Positions 7,771 through 16,272 are shown, numbered from the stretch's first letter. The stretch is DNA of 64,000 bases from Clostridium sp. 'White wine YQ' (GCF_028728205.1 NZ_JAQYUU010000009.1:124001-188000); one strand, 5' to 3'. A program made the numbers and translations. The notes: generated by a model not told the origin, from the sequence alone.

Positions 7771-9009
7771 ATGGCAACTATTAAACCATTTAATTGTATA
7801 AGACCTAGAGAAGATGTGGCAGATAAGGTAGCAGCACTTCCTTATGATGTTTATAATCGTGAAGAGGCGTTAGAAGAAGTAGTAAGGGAACCCTTGTCTT
7901 TTTTGAAAATTGATAGAGCAGAAACACAGTTTGATAAAGACTTTAATCCATATGATAAGAAAGTATATGAGAAGGCAAGAGATATACTTAAGGAAATGAA
8001 GGAAGATGGAATATTCGTAGAAGAAGGGGAAAACTGTTACTATGTATATGAACTTACTATGAATGGTCGTTCTCAGACAGGTCTAGTAGGATGTGCATCA
8101 ATTGATGATTATCTAGATAACACAATAAAAAAGCATGAAAAAACTAGAGAAGATAAAGAACTTGATAGAATAAATCATGTAGATATATGTAATGCACAAA
8201 CAGGTCCTATATTTTTAGCTTACCGTTCTCAAGAAGAAATAAATAATGTTGTAAATAAGATAAAACAAGAAAAAGCTATTTATGACTTTGTTTCACCAGA
8301 TGGCATTAGACATGCAGTTTGGAAGATTGATGGAGAAGCAGATATAAAGATTATTTCTGAAGCTTTTGGAAAAATAGATAGCATATATATAGCAGATGGT
8401 CATCATAGAACTGCTTCAGCAGTAAAGGTTGGATTAAAAAGAAGAGAAGAAAATCCAGGATATACTGGAGATGAAGAATTTAATTTCTTCCTTTCAGTGT
8501 TATTCCCTCATGACCAATTAATGATTTTAGACTATAACCGTGTGGTAAAAGATTTAAATGGCTATACCAAAGATGAGTTCCTAGATGAAATTTCAAAGGC
8601 TTTTACTGTTGAGAAAATAGGAGTGGAAGCATACAAACCAACAGAAAAAGGAACATTTGGAATGTATCTTGAGAATGAGTGGTATAAGCTTTCAGCAAAA
8701 GCAGAATTACTTTCAAAGGATCCAGTAATGGGATTAGATGTTGCTATACTTGAGAATAATCTATTAAATCCTATATTAAACATAAAAGATATAAGAACAG
8801 ATAAGAGAATTGACTTTGTAGGTGGAATAAGAGGACTTAAGGAATTAGAGAAGAGAGTAAACAGTGATATGAAGGTAGCTTTTTCAATGTATCCTACATC
8901 AATAACTGAACTTTTTGCAGTATCTGACGCAGAGATGTTAATGCCACCTAAGTCTACTTGGTTTGAACCAAAACTTAGAAGTGGATTATTTATTCATGAA
9001 TTAAGCTAA
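7771..9009 (+). CDS. DUF1015 family protein, serine-operon associated
   Basis: This 412-residue cytoplasmic protein starts with the family hallmark IKPFNCIRP and an ALPYDVYN segment. A YIADGHHRTASA motif lies near residue 209-219. DUF1015 genes often sit beside serA/serC in Clostridia, as here (third gene of the operon, good AGGAGG site). The DGHHR motif resembles the catalytic motif of ParB/Srx-fold free serine kinases such as archaeal SerK and staphylococcal SbnI, so a role in phosphoserine/serine interconversion is plausible. That link is my inference from a motif and gene neighbourhood. The length is typical, and a terminator follows. Confidence 0.88.
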   Translation: MATIKPFNCIRPREDVADKVAALPYDVYNREEALEEVVREPLSFLKIDRAETQFDKDFNPYDKKVYEKARDILKEMKEDGIFVEEGENCYYVYELTMNGRSQTGLVGCASIDDYLDNTIKKHEKTREDKELDRINHVDICNAQTGPIFLAYRSQEEINNVVNKIKQEKAIYDFVSPDGIRHAVWKIDGEADIKIISEAFGKIDSIYIADGHHRTASAVKVGLKRREENPGYTGDEEFNFFLSVLFPHDQLMILDYNRVVKDLNGYTKDEFLDEISKAFTVEKIGVEAYKPTEKGTFGMYLENEWYKLSAKAELLSKDPVMGLDVAILENNLLNPILNIKDIRTDKRIDFVGGIRGLKELEKRVNSDMKVAFSMYPTSITELFAVSDAEMLMPPKSTWFEPKLRSGLFIHELS

Positions 9010-9040
9010 ATTTATTTCTAAGATTGATGTATAATGGTAA

Positions 9041-9084
9041 TAGGGTTATATAATTGCGATAAGCAGTTATATAACCCTAATTTT
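9041..9084 (+). terminator. Terminator of the ser operon
   Basis: A perfect 13-bp stem (TAGGGTTATATAA pairing with TTATATAACCCTA) is followed by ATTTTA. It separates the ser operon from the DMT transporter. Confidence 0.85.
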
Positions 9085-9110
9085 ACTAGAATAGCTAAAG
9101 GAGTTAAGCA

Positions 9111-10178
9111 ATGGACAATGTAAAAAAATATCCAATAATTCAAGCATTGTTAGCAGCAGTATTATTCGGAGCAAGCTCACCTTTTGCAAAAATACTTTTA
9201 GGGGATGTAGCTCCAGTACCACTTGCAGCATTTTTATATTTAGGAAGTGGAATAGGCTTGTTTATATATCAAACAATTATGTTTAGGGGAAAAGATGAAG
9301 ATTTGAAAGAAGCTCCATTATCAAAAAAGGACATTTTATGGCTAATAGGGGCAGTTGTTTTTGGAGGTGTTATGGCACCAATAATTTCAATGACAAGCCT
9401 GAAGGTTACACCTGCGTCTACAGCGTCACTATTATTGAATTTTGAAGGAATAGCAACTACTCTAATTGCAGTTATGTTTTTTAAAGAAGGGATTACCAAA
9501 AGAATGTGGATAGCAATACTATGCATAACAAGTGCAAGTATATTATTGTCATGGGATTTTAGTAATCAATGGGGAATATCACATGGGGCATTAGGGATAA
9601 TTGGTGCATGTGTTTGTTGGGGTATAGATAATAATTTTACTAGGAACATATCAGCTAAAAATCCATTCACCATTGTAATAATTAAAGGATTAGGTGCAGG
9701 TTCTTTTTCCTTGTTGCTTGGATTTATGATACATAGTCCTTTCCCCAATATAATTACTATAATAAAGGCTATGATATTAGGTTGTTTTAGTTATGGAGTA
9801 AGCTTAGTATTGTTTGTATTAGCAATGAGAAGTTTAGGAAGTGCAAGAACTAGTACATTCTTTGGAACTGCACCGTTCATTGGAGCAATTCTATCATTTG
9901 TTTTATTTAGGGAAGCGCCTGGTATTATGTTTATTGTTTCTTTGCCTATTATGATTGTAGGAACACTTCTTTTGTTTAAAGAAGATCATGCACACAAGCA
10001 CAGACACGAATATATTGTTCACGAACATAGACATAATCATTCAGACAGCCATCATGAACATAGTCATGTACTTGGTGAAGTTCCTATGGATGGTTACCAT
10101 TCTCATGTTCATGAACACAAAGAAATGGAGCATGAGCACCCTCACACTCCAGATATACACCACAGGCATTCACATTAG
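9111..10178 (+). CDS. DMT/EamA transporter with a histidine-rich C-terminal tail
   Basis: This 355-residue membrane protein has ten predicted hydrophobic segments in two EamA repeats (about residues 7-145 and 155-285). Transporters of this superfamily move metabolites or metals; the substrate here is not known. The unusual part is the last 66 residues, of which 23 are His, many in HxH or HH pairs mixed with Asp and Glu. Such tails bind Zn, Ni, Co or Cu in metal transporters and chaperones, so I infer a divalent-metal link. It has its own ribosome site (AAAGGAG) after the ser terminator and ends 9 bases from the convergent lipoprotein gene. The His tail is in-frame and not a frameshift product. 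Confidence 0.9.
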   Translation: MDNVKKYPIIQALLAAVLFGASSPFAKILLGDVAPVPLAAFLYLGSGIGLFIYQTIMFRGKDEDLKEAPLSKKDILWLIGAVVFGGVMAPIISMTSLKVTPASTASLLLNFEGIATTLIAVMFFKEGITKRMWIAILCITSASILLSWDFSNQWGISHGALGIIGACVCWGIDNNFTRNISAKNPFTIVIIKGLGAGSFSLLLGFMIHSPFPNIITIIKAMILGCFSYGVSLVLFVLAMRSLGSARTSTFFGTAPFIGAILSFVLFREAPGIMFIVSLPIMIVGTLLLFKEDHAHKHRHEYIVHEHRHNHSDSHHEHSHVLGEVPMDGYHSHVHEHKEMEHEHPHTPDIHHRHSH

Positions 10179-10187
10179 TTTTTATAA

Positions 10188-11303
10188 TTACTTTTTAGTT
10201 GAACTTGAATCAGAAAATTCCTTAAGAGTCTCTAATAGCTTAGGGTAAAAGTCGTTAAAAGTTTTGTATTTATTACGATTATTCTCATACTCTTTTAGTT
10301 TTTCAGATAATGCATCAAGATAAATAAATTTACGATTAGTATCCATATTAATGTAACGTCTGCTTATACCTGAGCTAAAATTGGTATCTAAATTTCTATA
10401 TGCCACGGCTCTAACTATATGCTCATTTACGCAAAAGTCCCAAGAACCATACTGTTCTTTAGTCATAGCATCTTTTATAGGAGTAAATAGGTTACTATAT
10501 TTATTTACTTCATCTATGTTTTTTTCAGTTAATGGATTAACATAGGAATGTCCGAACTCATGAATTACCATTTGAAAGAATTCAGCATCATCATTGGGTA
10601 TTACCATAAAATCATATAAATCAAACTTATCATTTTTTGAAGGGATTCGAGCGGCATATCCCCCAATAGATAAAGGTTCTATAATAAAATTATAGCTATT
10701 TTGTTTATATCCATAATAATCAATAAGTTTATCAATGCAACCTAGCTTATCAACTTTTTCTTTTACTGTTGAAACTAATTTTTTGTATAAATCAATATGA
10801 CTTAAATAAAAATCATCAAAACTAGATTTCTTTCTAAAATCCGATAGTAAGTCAAAAAACTTAATCAGTGTTTTTTTATTTCCAGCAGCAGAAATTACGT
10901 CACTAGGTAAAGTAAGATTAGTTAAAAGTTTAAGATTATCATCAACATATAGCATAGCTTGTGGTGGAGTACTATAGGAAAATCCAGTTTTAAGCATTTT
11001 TTTATATAAAGTTACTACAGGCTCATCATTATACTTTGAGAAGTAGTTAGCAATATCTTTGCTATATTTGTCATTATCACTACTTAAGTTTTCTTTTATA
11101 ATTGTAGGATCATCAGCTAAGTATTGAACTATAGAAAGAAGTTCTATTTTAGGTTCAATGCTAACATTACAGGTGCTACTTTCTTTAATAGAATAAGCTG
11201 CAGAATCAGTGGCTGTAACAGTAGCTTGGCTATCTTTCTTATCGCAAGAAATAAGATTGAAAATAAAGAATAAAGAAATTAAAGATATCATGACTTTCTT
11301 CAT
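10188..11303 (-). CDS. DUF4932-like lipoprotein, putative metalloprotease
   Basis: The product has about 371 residues. ATG 11303 is preferred over an upstream in-frame GTG (11312) because GGTGA lies 5 bases before the ATG and the signal peptide then starts MKK. A hydrophobic segment ends in a LISC lipobox, so this is probably a surface lipoprotein. A MVIHEFGHSYVNP motif gives the HExxH zinc site, and a downstream NEHIVRA segment could supply the third ligand. This pattern fits the DUF4932 family of predicted metallopeptidases. The target is unknown. The gene is convergent with the His-tailed transporter and divergent from rubrerythrin. Confidence 0.82.
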   Translation of the reverse strand: MKKVMISLISLFFIFNLISCDKKDSQATVTATDSAAYSIKESSTCNVSIEPKIELLSIVQYLADDPTIIKENLSSDNDKYSKDIANYFSKYNDEPVVTLYKKMLKTGFSYSTPPQAMLYVDDNLKLLTNLTLPSDVISAAGNKKTLIKFFDLLSDFRKKSSFDDFYLSHIDLYKKLVSTVKEKVDKLGCIDKLIDYYGYKQNSYNFIIEPLSIGGYAARIPSKNDKFDLYDFMVIPNDDAEFFQMVIHEFGHSYVNPLTEKNIDEVNKYSNLFTPIKDAMTKEQYGSWDFCVNEHIVRAVAYRNLDTNFSSGISRRYINMDTNRKFIYLDALSEKLKEYENNRNKYKTFNDFYPKLLETLKEFSDSSSTKK

Positions 11304-11481
11304 AGTTCTCACCCGCCTTTAAAAATAAGTAAATTGGAATAATAATGGAATTATACCATATAAATACATGTGATCACAACAATTGAGAAGGATTAATTAG
11401 GCTTATTACAAATGCATAGTTTTGAGATATTATCATAAAATTAAATTGTCACTATTCTTACAGAGAAAAGTAATGAATGAA

Positions 11482-11503
11482 ATTATTGTTAATTATCAAT
11501 AAT
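11482..11503. promoter_or_regulatory. Near-perfect 22-bp palindrome upstream of rubrerythrin
   Basis: The left half ATTATTGTTAA and right half TTATCAATAAT are reverse complements except for one symmetric position pair. The site lies 36-57 bases before the rubrerythrin ATG, downstream of a possible -35 (TTGTCA, 11446-11451). Position and symmetry suggest a repressor operator. PerR controls rubrerythrin genes in other Clostridia, but this is an even-centred palindrome and not the standard 7-1-7 PerR box, so the regulator is open. Confidence 0.55.
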
Positions 11504-11538
11504 ATACATGTAAATATTTTTGAGAGGATGTGTAGTTA

Positions 11539-12093
11539 ATGTCATTAAACAATGCAATGACTGCTGATTTTTTACGTTCAGCATATGGTGGAGAAAGTAT
11601 GGCTCATATGAGATACCTTATATGGGGAGAAGCTGCAGAAAAAGATGGATATCCTAATATAGGTAGACTTTTCAAAGGGGTTGCTTATGCAGAGTTATGT
11701 CATGCAAAAAATCATTTTACTGTATTAAAAGATCAAGTTGGAGATAATACTGTTGCTGCAGGGGCTGTATTTGGTCATACAAATATTGTTGAGAATCTTC
11801 AAGGTGCAATTGATGGTGAATTACATGAAATTAATCAAATGTATCCTGTTTATCTTGAAACTGCAAAATTTCAAGAGGAAAAAGATGCTCAAAGATCTTT
11901 CCATTATGCTTTAGAGGCAGAAAAAATTCATGCTAAGTTATTTCAAGATGCTCAAGATTCAGCTAAGTCAGGAAAAGATATAGGTAGTGAAACCATCTAT
12001 GTTTGTCCAGTGTGTGGATTTACTGAATTAGGAGATAATGTTGAGAAGTGCCCAGTTTGTGGAGTAAGTAAAGATAGATTTCAATCTTTTTAA
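11539..12093 (+). CDS. rbr: Rubrerythrin
   Basis: Rubrerythrin reduces hydrogen peroxide in the cytoplasm of anaerobes using a di-iron centre fed by a rubredoxin-like domain. The 184 residues show both parts: a four-helix ferritin-like domain with Glu/His ligands in GGESMAHMRY, AELCHAKNH, DGELHEI and LEAEKIHAKL, and a C-terminal iron-sulfur domain with two CPVCG motifs about 14 residues apart. The length is typical. It is monocistronic: a palindromic operator candidate precedes it and a perfect hairpin follows. The role fits the strictly anaerobic host suggested by other genes. Confidence 0.98.
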   Translation: MSLNNAMTADFLRSAYGGESMAHMRYLIWGEAAEKDGYPNIGRLFKGVAYAELCHAKNHFTVLKDQVGDNTVAAGAVFGHTNIVENLQGAIDGELHEINQMYPVYLETAKFQEEKDAQRSFHYALEAEKIHAKLFQDAQDSAKSGKDIGSETIYVCPVCGFTELGDNVEKCPVCGVSKDRFQSF

Positions 12094-12110
12094 TATATAC
12101 AAGTAAGTAA

Positions 12111-12154
12111 TTCAAAAACCTATTCTTTAATGAAAGAATAGGTTTTTGAATTTG
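12111..12154. terminator. Bidirectional terminator between rbr and the metal operon
   Basis: A perfect 18-bp stem (bases 12111-12128 with 12133-12150, loop AATG) is flanked by A- and T-rich arms. It sits between convergent genes and can serve both strands. Confidence 0.92.
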
Positions 12155-12181
12155 AATAAATATCCTTAAGGAGAGACGAGG

Positions 12182-12922
12182 TTAATTATTATATACATAA
12201 GGGCTATTAGGTTTAGGGATAGTATTTATTGAGTCTATGACTACTACTGGAGTTGTAGTTAATTGCCCATCAGTAGCTTGGCTTTTCGCAGAAAGTTTTC
12301 CTTGTACTGTAACCCATTGACCCTCTTTTAGTTCAGTGGAATCTCTAAGTCTTCCTATAGGACCAATAATCTGAGCATCAGCAGCACAACAGCTCATATA
12401 TAGCCTTGAAATAATGAATTCATTATTATTAAGTCCATCTTGTTTGTGGACAAAACCACTTATGGTTATAGCTCTGCCATTATAATCATTTATATGTTGA
12501 AAGACATCAGAGAGTGTATTAACAAAGTTATTATCATTTATACTTAAGGGTAAATTTCGTTTCCTTTCTTCAGGCGTCATTTGTCCGGCAATATTAGCTA
12601 GTTTATTTACAGCTTTAACACCTTTAGTGTCTACGATAGTGGTATCAATACCAGCATGAGAAGCTCCAAAGCCTATGAGTATAGTGAAGATAAATAAAAT
12701 TATAACTTTGCTTGAAGGTCTGTTGCTTATGGTGGTAAATATCTTTCCAAACTGATATACAGTAAGTAAGCTTAAGAATACCTGAAAGATATTTAGATAC
12801 ACTATTATTCTAGGTGCTATAAAAAGCTTTATTTTGCCTGTAGAGGTTAGATTAAAAAGAAATAAGGATAGAAATAAAAATATTAAAAATTTTAAAAATT
12901 CATTAGTATTAAATCTTTTCAT
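12182..12922 (-). CDS. TIGR03943/YcgQ-family protein, partner of the permease
   Basis: This 246-residue protein has two N-terminal hydrophobic segments (about residues 10-30 and 35-60), another near 75-92, and an extracytoplasmic C-terminal part with a SCCAADAQIIGP motif, the family signature. Members pair with YcgR-type permeases. Here the ATG follows the permease stop codon with no spacing and its ribosome site lies inside the permease gene, so translation is coupled. Its position as last gene of a COG0523 operon suggests metal transport or sensing. The biochemical role is unknown. Confidence 0.85.
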   Translation of the reverse strand: MKRFNTNEFLKFLIFLFLSLFLFNLTSTGKIKLFIAPRIIVYLNIFQVFLSLLTVYQFGKIFTTISNRPSSKVIILFIFTILIGFGASHAGIDTTIVDTKGVKAVNKLANIAGQMTPEERKRNLPLSINDNNFVNTLSDVFQHINDYNGRAITISGFVHKQDGLNNNEFIISRLYMSCCAADAQIIGPIGRLRDSTELKEGQWVTVQGKLSAKSQATDGQLTTTPVVVIDSINTIPKPNSPYVYNN

Positions 12923-13960
12923 TTATATCACCTTAAATCCTATTAAATTTAGTCCAAACCCTATTAATGAGCAAATTATAACTATGCATAGTATCAAGGG
13001 AATCACGTAAGTTCTTTTATATCCCCCAATTAACATAAGTGTATTTTTTATATCTAACATAGGGCCAAATATCAAAAATGCTAATATAGAACCAGTGGTA
13101 AATTGTCCAATAAAACTTGCAGCAATGAAGGCATCTGCTTCGGAGCATACAGAGAGAATAAAAGCTAAAAATACCATTGCAATTACAGATAAGAATAGGT
13201 TATTTGCAAGATAATTTAAACTACTCCTAGATACAAGAACCTGGAAAGTTGCAGATAGCATAGCTCCAAATATAAGATATTTACTTATATCAAGAAATTC
13301 TGATGTTAGTGTATCTAATAGCAAAGATATTTTTGATTGATTCTTTTTGCTGGTATTATGAGAAACCCCGCATCCACAAAAATCATCATCATTAAAATCT
13401 GTTTCTTTTAGAATATCTGTTTTTGATTTATTTATTATTGTGATTAATGAACCAATTATAATAGAAGCAATAATGCCTAAAATAGCTCTTGCAGATAATA
13501 TTTTCAAGTTGCCTCCAAAAGCATAGTAGGTTGATAAAAGAACTATTGGATTAATAATTGGAGTAGAAATCATAAAGGTTGTAGCAACCCCTACAGGAAC
13601 GCCTTTTTTTATTAATTTTTTAGCGATTGGAATAATGCCACATTCGCATATGGGTAAGAAAATACCTAGTAAGGAAGCACATAGTAGTGCTAAAAAAGGA
13701 TTTCTAGGAAGTATTCTAGCAATTGTTTGTTCAGAAACAAAAATCTGAATAAGTGATGATATTAGAGAACCTATAAAAATAAAAGGCATGGCTTCTAATA
13801 CAATACTTATAAATATTGCAGAAAAGTTTGCTAGGGTTCTTGTGTTTAAAGTTATCTTAAATTTCACCATTAATATAATTATTAAAATTATTAGCGGAAT
13901 TATGGCTAATTTAGATAATGTAGTGAGGACATTTTTATTGTTACTATAGTTATATTCCAA
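12923..13960 (-). CDS. YcgR/ArsP-like permease (DUF318)
   Basis: This 345-residue membrane protein has about eight to ten transmembrane segments. The family motifs are visible: CECGIIPIAKKL and STPIINPIVLL, seen in DUF318/ArsP_1 permeases. A cytoplasmic loop carries FCGCGVSH, a possible metal-binding Cys cluster. Translation starts at TTG 13960, with GGGAG upstream. It sits 25 bases after the small GTPase-like gene and is coupled to the downstream TIGR03943 gene. Relatives move organoarsenicals or unknown substrates. The COG0523 neighbours suggest a transition metal or a metal complex, which is inference. Confidence 0.88.
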   Translation of the reverse strand: MEYNYSNNKNVLTTLSKLAIIPLIILIIILMVKFKITLNTRTLANFSAIFISIVLEAMPFIFIGSLISSLIQIFVSEQTIARILPRNPFLALLCASLLGIFLPICECGIIPIAKKLIKKGVPVGVATTFMISTPIINPIVLLSTYYAFGGNLKILSARAILGIIASIIIGSLITIINKSKTDILKETDFNDDDFCGCGVSHNTSKKNQSKISLLLDTLTSEFLDISKYLIFGAMLSATFQVLVSRSSLNYLANNLFLSVIAMVFLAFILSVCSEADAFIAASFIGQFTTGSILAFLIFGPMLDIKNTLMLIGGYKRTYVIPLILCIVIICSLIGFGLNLIGFKVI

Positions 13961-13985
13961 TTTTTTATCTCCCTTTTAATGTACA

Positions 13986-14630
13986 CTAAAATTTAGACAA
14001 GAGGGTCTTGGTAAGTATTCTAGATAACTTAAGCATTCCTCCATCTAAGAAATCTTCTTCATTTAAGTCTTTTTCTAAACTATCCTTCGAAGTTGAACTT
14101 AATATAAATGTATCTCTATTAAGTGACAAAATGTGTCTTTCAATAGATTTAAATTCATCTTTAGGCATTTTGGAACTATTATTAAAAACAACCAAATTAC
14201 AGTGATACAAGTTAGGCAGTATTAGAGTAGGCATATTGTTTAAAAACATCGTATATGTAGTACAATCTGCTATAAAGAAAATAGAAGTAACGTTAGATAT
14301 TTTCTTTAGTTCTCTTTCATTAAGAATCTCTAATAAATCAGCCAAATTTCTAGTGCCATTATACTCAATTATTATTCTGTGAACTTGATGCTTTAAGATA
14401 ATTTCTTTAAGGATATCTTTATCTAGAGGTTCCGTGGGATCATAGTTTAGAATAGTGATGTTCTTGAAGCTAACTAAATCCTCTTTTATTTTGCTATTGC
14501 CTTGTTCACATTGAATTATTAATATTTTTTCTATTTTTAGTAATGTATTTTTAACAAGTGAATTTATAAAATAGGTTTTTCCAGATCCGATAAACCCTGT
14601 TACTATTTCGATATCAGTTTTAAATTTCAT
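13986..14630 (-). CDS. Degenerate COG0523/CobW-like P-loop protein
   Basis: This 214-residue protein starts two bases after the upstream GTPase stop. It has a clear P-loop (GFIGSGKT), and it aligns by eye with its neighbour: IIQCEQG stands where the neighbour has IIENEFG, and IIEYNGTRNL stands where it has IVEPSGVAKL. The CxCC metal motif of COG0523 chaperones is absent, as is the C-terminal CobW domain. It is therefore a shortened, metal-motif-less paralogue, perhaps a regulatory partner of the full-length GTPase or a GTPase for the permease. The family relationship is good; the role is speculative. Confidence 0.75.
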   Translation of the reverse strand: MKFKTDIEIVTGFIGSGKTYFINSLVKNTLLKIEKILIIQCEQGNSKIKEDLVSFKNITILNYDPTEPLDKDILKEIILKHQVHRIIIEYNGTRNLADLLEILNERELKKISNVTSIFFIADCTTYTMFLNNMPTLILPNLYHCNLVVFNNSSKMPKDEFKSIERHILSLNRDTFILSSTSKDSLEKDLNEEDFLDGGMLKLSRILTKTLLSKF

Positions 14631-14632
14631 AT

Positions 14633-15601
14633 TTATATTTCCTTACAGGTAAATAGATTTTTAATTTCATTTATATTAAGATGATTTCCTATTACGCATA
14701 TTCTTCCAGAATAATCTGCACTGGAATTCCTAATTTCATATTCTCCTGGAACATAGTCAAATTCTAACCAGTTATCCTCATCAGCCTCAATAATTCCCTT
14801 AGCTCTTAGAACTAGTCCATATTTTGAGTTGTCAGTTAAGCTACTTAATATAGATTCAATTCTTTTTCTTGAGTAAACTTCTGGGGTTTCTATTCCAATT
14901 GATTCAAAAGCTTCTTTGGTTCCAGCTACCGTGGAAGTCTTTAAGATGCCTTTCCCCAAATCCTTCTTTAATATATTTATTTTATTTAGTAAAGGAACTT
15001 CCTCTGTGTTTTCTGCTATGTCAATAATTGAAGATGCAGGTACATCACTCCAAGGAGTTGTAACTATGCTGGCATGTGAGTTTAACTTTTTAATTTTTTC
15101 AGTAAGTGATAAAACATCATCTTTAGAAATGTTTTGAGTTCTACTTAATATGATAGTTTTAGCATTGACTATTTGGTCCTTATAAAAGTCAGCAAAATTA
15201 TTTATATATAAATCATACTTAGTTACATCAAGGACAGTTATAAGCATGTTTAATGAAACTTTTTCTTGTATGTCTGGCTCCTTAAAAACTGAAAGTATTT
15301 CGGAAAGTTTTGCTACTCCAGAAGGCTCTACTATTATTCTTTCAGGGGAATATTTATCTATAACTTCAAGTATTCCTTTTTTAAAATCACCATAAACACT
15401 ACAGCAAATACATCCAGCACTTATTTCTGTAATTTCGATTTTTGAATTCCTAAGAAAGGAGCCATCTATACCTATTTCTCCAAACTCATTTTCTATTATT
15501 GCTATTTTTTCTTTATTAAGAGATTCTTCTATAAGCTTTTTAATAAGCATAGTTTTACCAGCGCCTAAGAATCCTGAGAAAACATCTATTTTAATACTCA
15601 T
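14633..15601 (-). CDS. COG0523 (CobW/ZNG-type) metal-chaperone GTPase
   Basis: COG0523 proteins are GTPases that deliver or store zinc, cobalt or nickel. This 322-residue member has all main marks: P-loop GFLGAGKT, IIENEFG, the metal-binding SAGCICCSV motif (CxCC), Walker-B-like IIVEPSG and a C-terminal CobW_C-like domain. It is the first gene of a four-gene minus-strand operon and has a good GAGGT ribosome site. Upstream, a TTGATT-17-TAAAAT promoter overlaps a 19-bp palindrome of Fur-family design, so control by a Zur-like repressor is likely. The metal cannot be fixed from the sequence. Confidence 0.92.
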   Translation of the reverse strand: MSIKIDVFSGFLGAGKTMLIKKLIEESLNKEKIAIIENEFGEIGIDGSFLRNSKIEITEISAGCICCSVYGDFKKGILEVIDKYSPERIIVEPSGVAKLSEILSVFKEPDIQEKVSLNMLITVLDVTKYDLYINNFADFYKDQIVNAKTIILSRTQNISKDDVLSLTEKIKKLNSHASIVTTPWSDVPASSIIDIAENTEEVPLLNKINILKKDLGKGILKTSTVAGTKEAFESIGIETPEVYSRKRIESILSSLTDNSKYGLVLRAKGIIEADEDNWLEFDYVPGEYEIRNSSADYSGRICVIGNHLNINEIKNLFTCKEI

Positions 15602-15633
15602 AATTAATACCTCGCAAAAATATTATATTGTTC

Positions 15634-15662
15634 ATTTTAAACTAATGGGAAATGTGAATCAA
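15634..15662 (-). promoter_or_regulatory. Promoter of the COG0523 operon
   Basis: On the minus strand, TTGATT (15662-15657), a 17-base spacer and TAAAAT (15639-15634) fit a sigma-A promoter. The adjacent palindrome overlaps the -35 by two bases. Confidence 0.65.
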
Positions 15663-15679
15663 TGCAAATAATTTGCATT
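15661..15679. promoter_or_regulatory. Perfect 9-1-9 palindrome, candidate Fur-family (Zur-like) operator
   Basis: AATGCAAATAATTTGCATT is a perfect inverted repeat. Its core TGCAAAT-A-ATTTGCA has the 7-1-7 layout and central AAT-N-ATT of Fur, Zur and PerR boxes. It touches the -35 of the COG0523 operon and lies about 110 bases from the divergent DUF2680 gene. Zur control is inferred from the COG0523 context. Confidence 0.65.
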
Positions 15680-15785
15680 TGAAGTTAATTAACAGTTAGT
15701 TCAAATTTGATTTCAAATAATATAAATAAATTTTCTATTTTAGGTAAGAATATGGATGTATTTATTTTCTAAGGAGAGTGAACAA

Positions 15786-16223
15786 ATGAACAAAGTAAGT
15801 ATCAAAAGAAAAGTTCTATTGGGGGTAGCGGCTGCTACAATATCCCTATCCATAGGAACTAAGGCATATGCATCAACTGCTTCAACACAAGATAAAAGCA
15901 CAAAAACTAAGACTATAACTGTATTAAATAAAAAACATCATGGCAAGTTAAAAGAAAATCTTGATAAATTGGTTAAGGAATCAAAGATAACTCAAGATCA
16001 AGAGGATAAGATTCTAGCATATGCAAAAGAAAAAAAGGCAGCTAGAAAGGAAGAGAGAGAAAAACTAAAGGATATGAGCAAAGAACAAAGAGAGGCGTAT
16101 CTAAAAGAGCATCATAAGACTAGAGGAGATTTTTTCAAGGAACTAGTTGAAAAAGGTGTAATTAATCAAGCTCAATCAGATGAAATAGTAAAAAGTCTAG
16201 AAAGTAATATTACTACAAGATAA
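15786..16223 (+). CDS. Secreted DUF2680-like protein
   Basis: The product has 145 residues from ATG 15786, chosen for the AAGGAGAG site just before it. An N-terminal signal peptide (basic MNKVSIKRK, hydrophobic core, cleavage near AYA) is followed by a highly charged helical domain. Two similar segments (KESKITQDQEDKILAY and EKGVINQAQSDEIVKSL) recur, the pattern of DUF2680 proteins. It is probably extracellular. It is divergent from the COG0523 operon and could share its palindrome, but no other link is visible. Function is unknown. Confidence 0.75.
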   Translation: MNKVSIKRKVLLGVAAATISLSIGTKAYASTASTQDKSTKTKTITVLNKKHHGKLKENLDKLVKESKITQDQEDKILAYAKEKKAARKEEREKLKDMSKEQREAYLKEHHKTRGDFFKELVEKGVINQAQSDEIVKSLESNITTR

Positions 16224-16233
16224 TAAAAAAATA

Positions 16234-16272
16234 AAAGCTTGCAAAAGGTAATCCTATTGCAAGCTTTGCTTT
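16234..16272. terminator. Terminator between convergent genes
   Basis: AAAGCTTGCAA pairs with TTGCAAGCTTT, with T-rich sequence after it on the plus strand and A-rich sequence before it, so both directions can be served. It just touches the 3' end of the HD-domain gene. Confidence 0.85.

Noticed and set aside
9988..10248. Open frame overlapping the His-rich tail of the DMT transporter
   Set aside because: It is a shifted-frame shadow of the repetitive CAC/CAT-rich tail, without a ribosome site.
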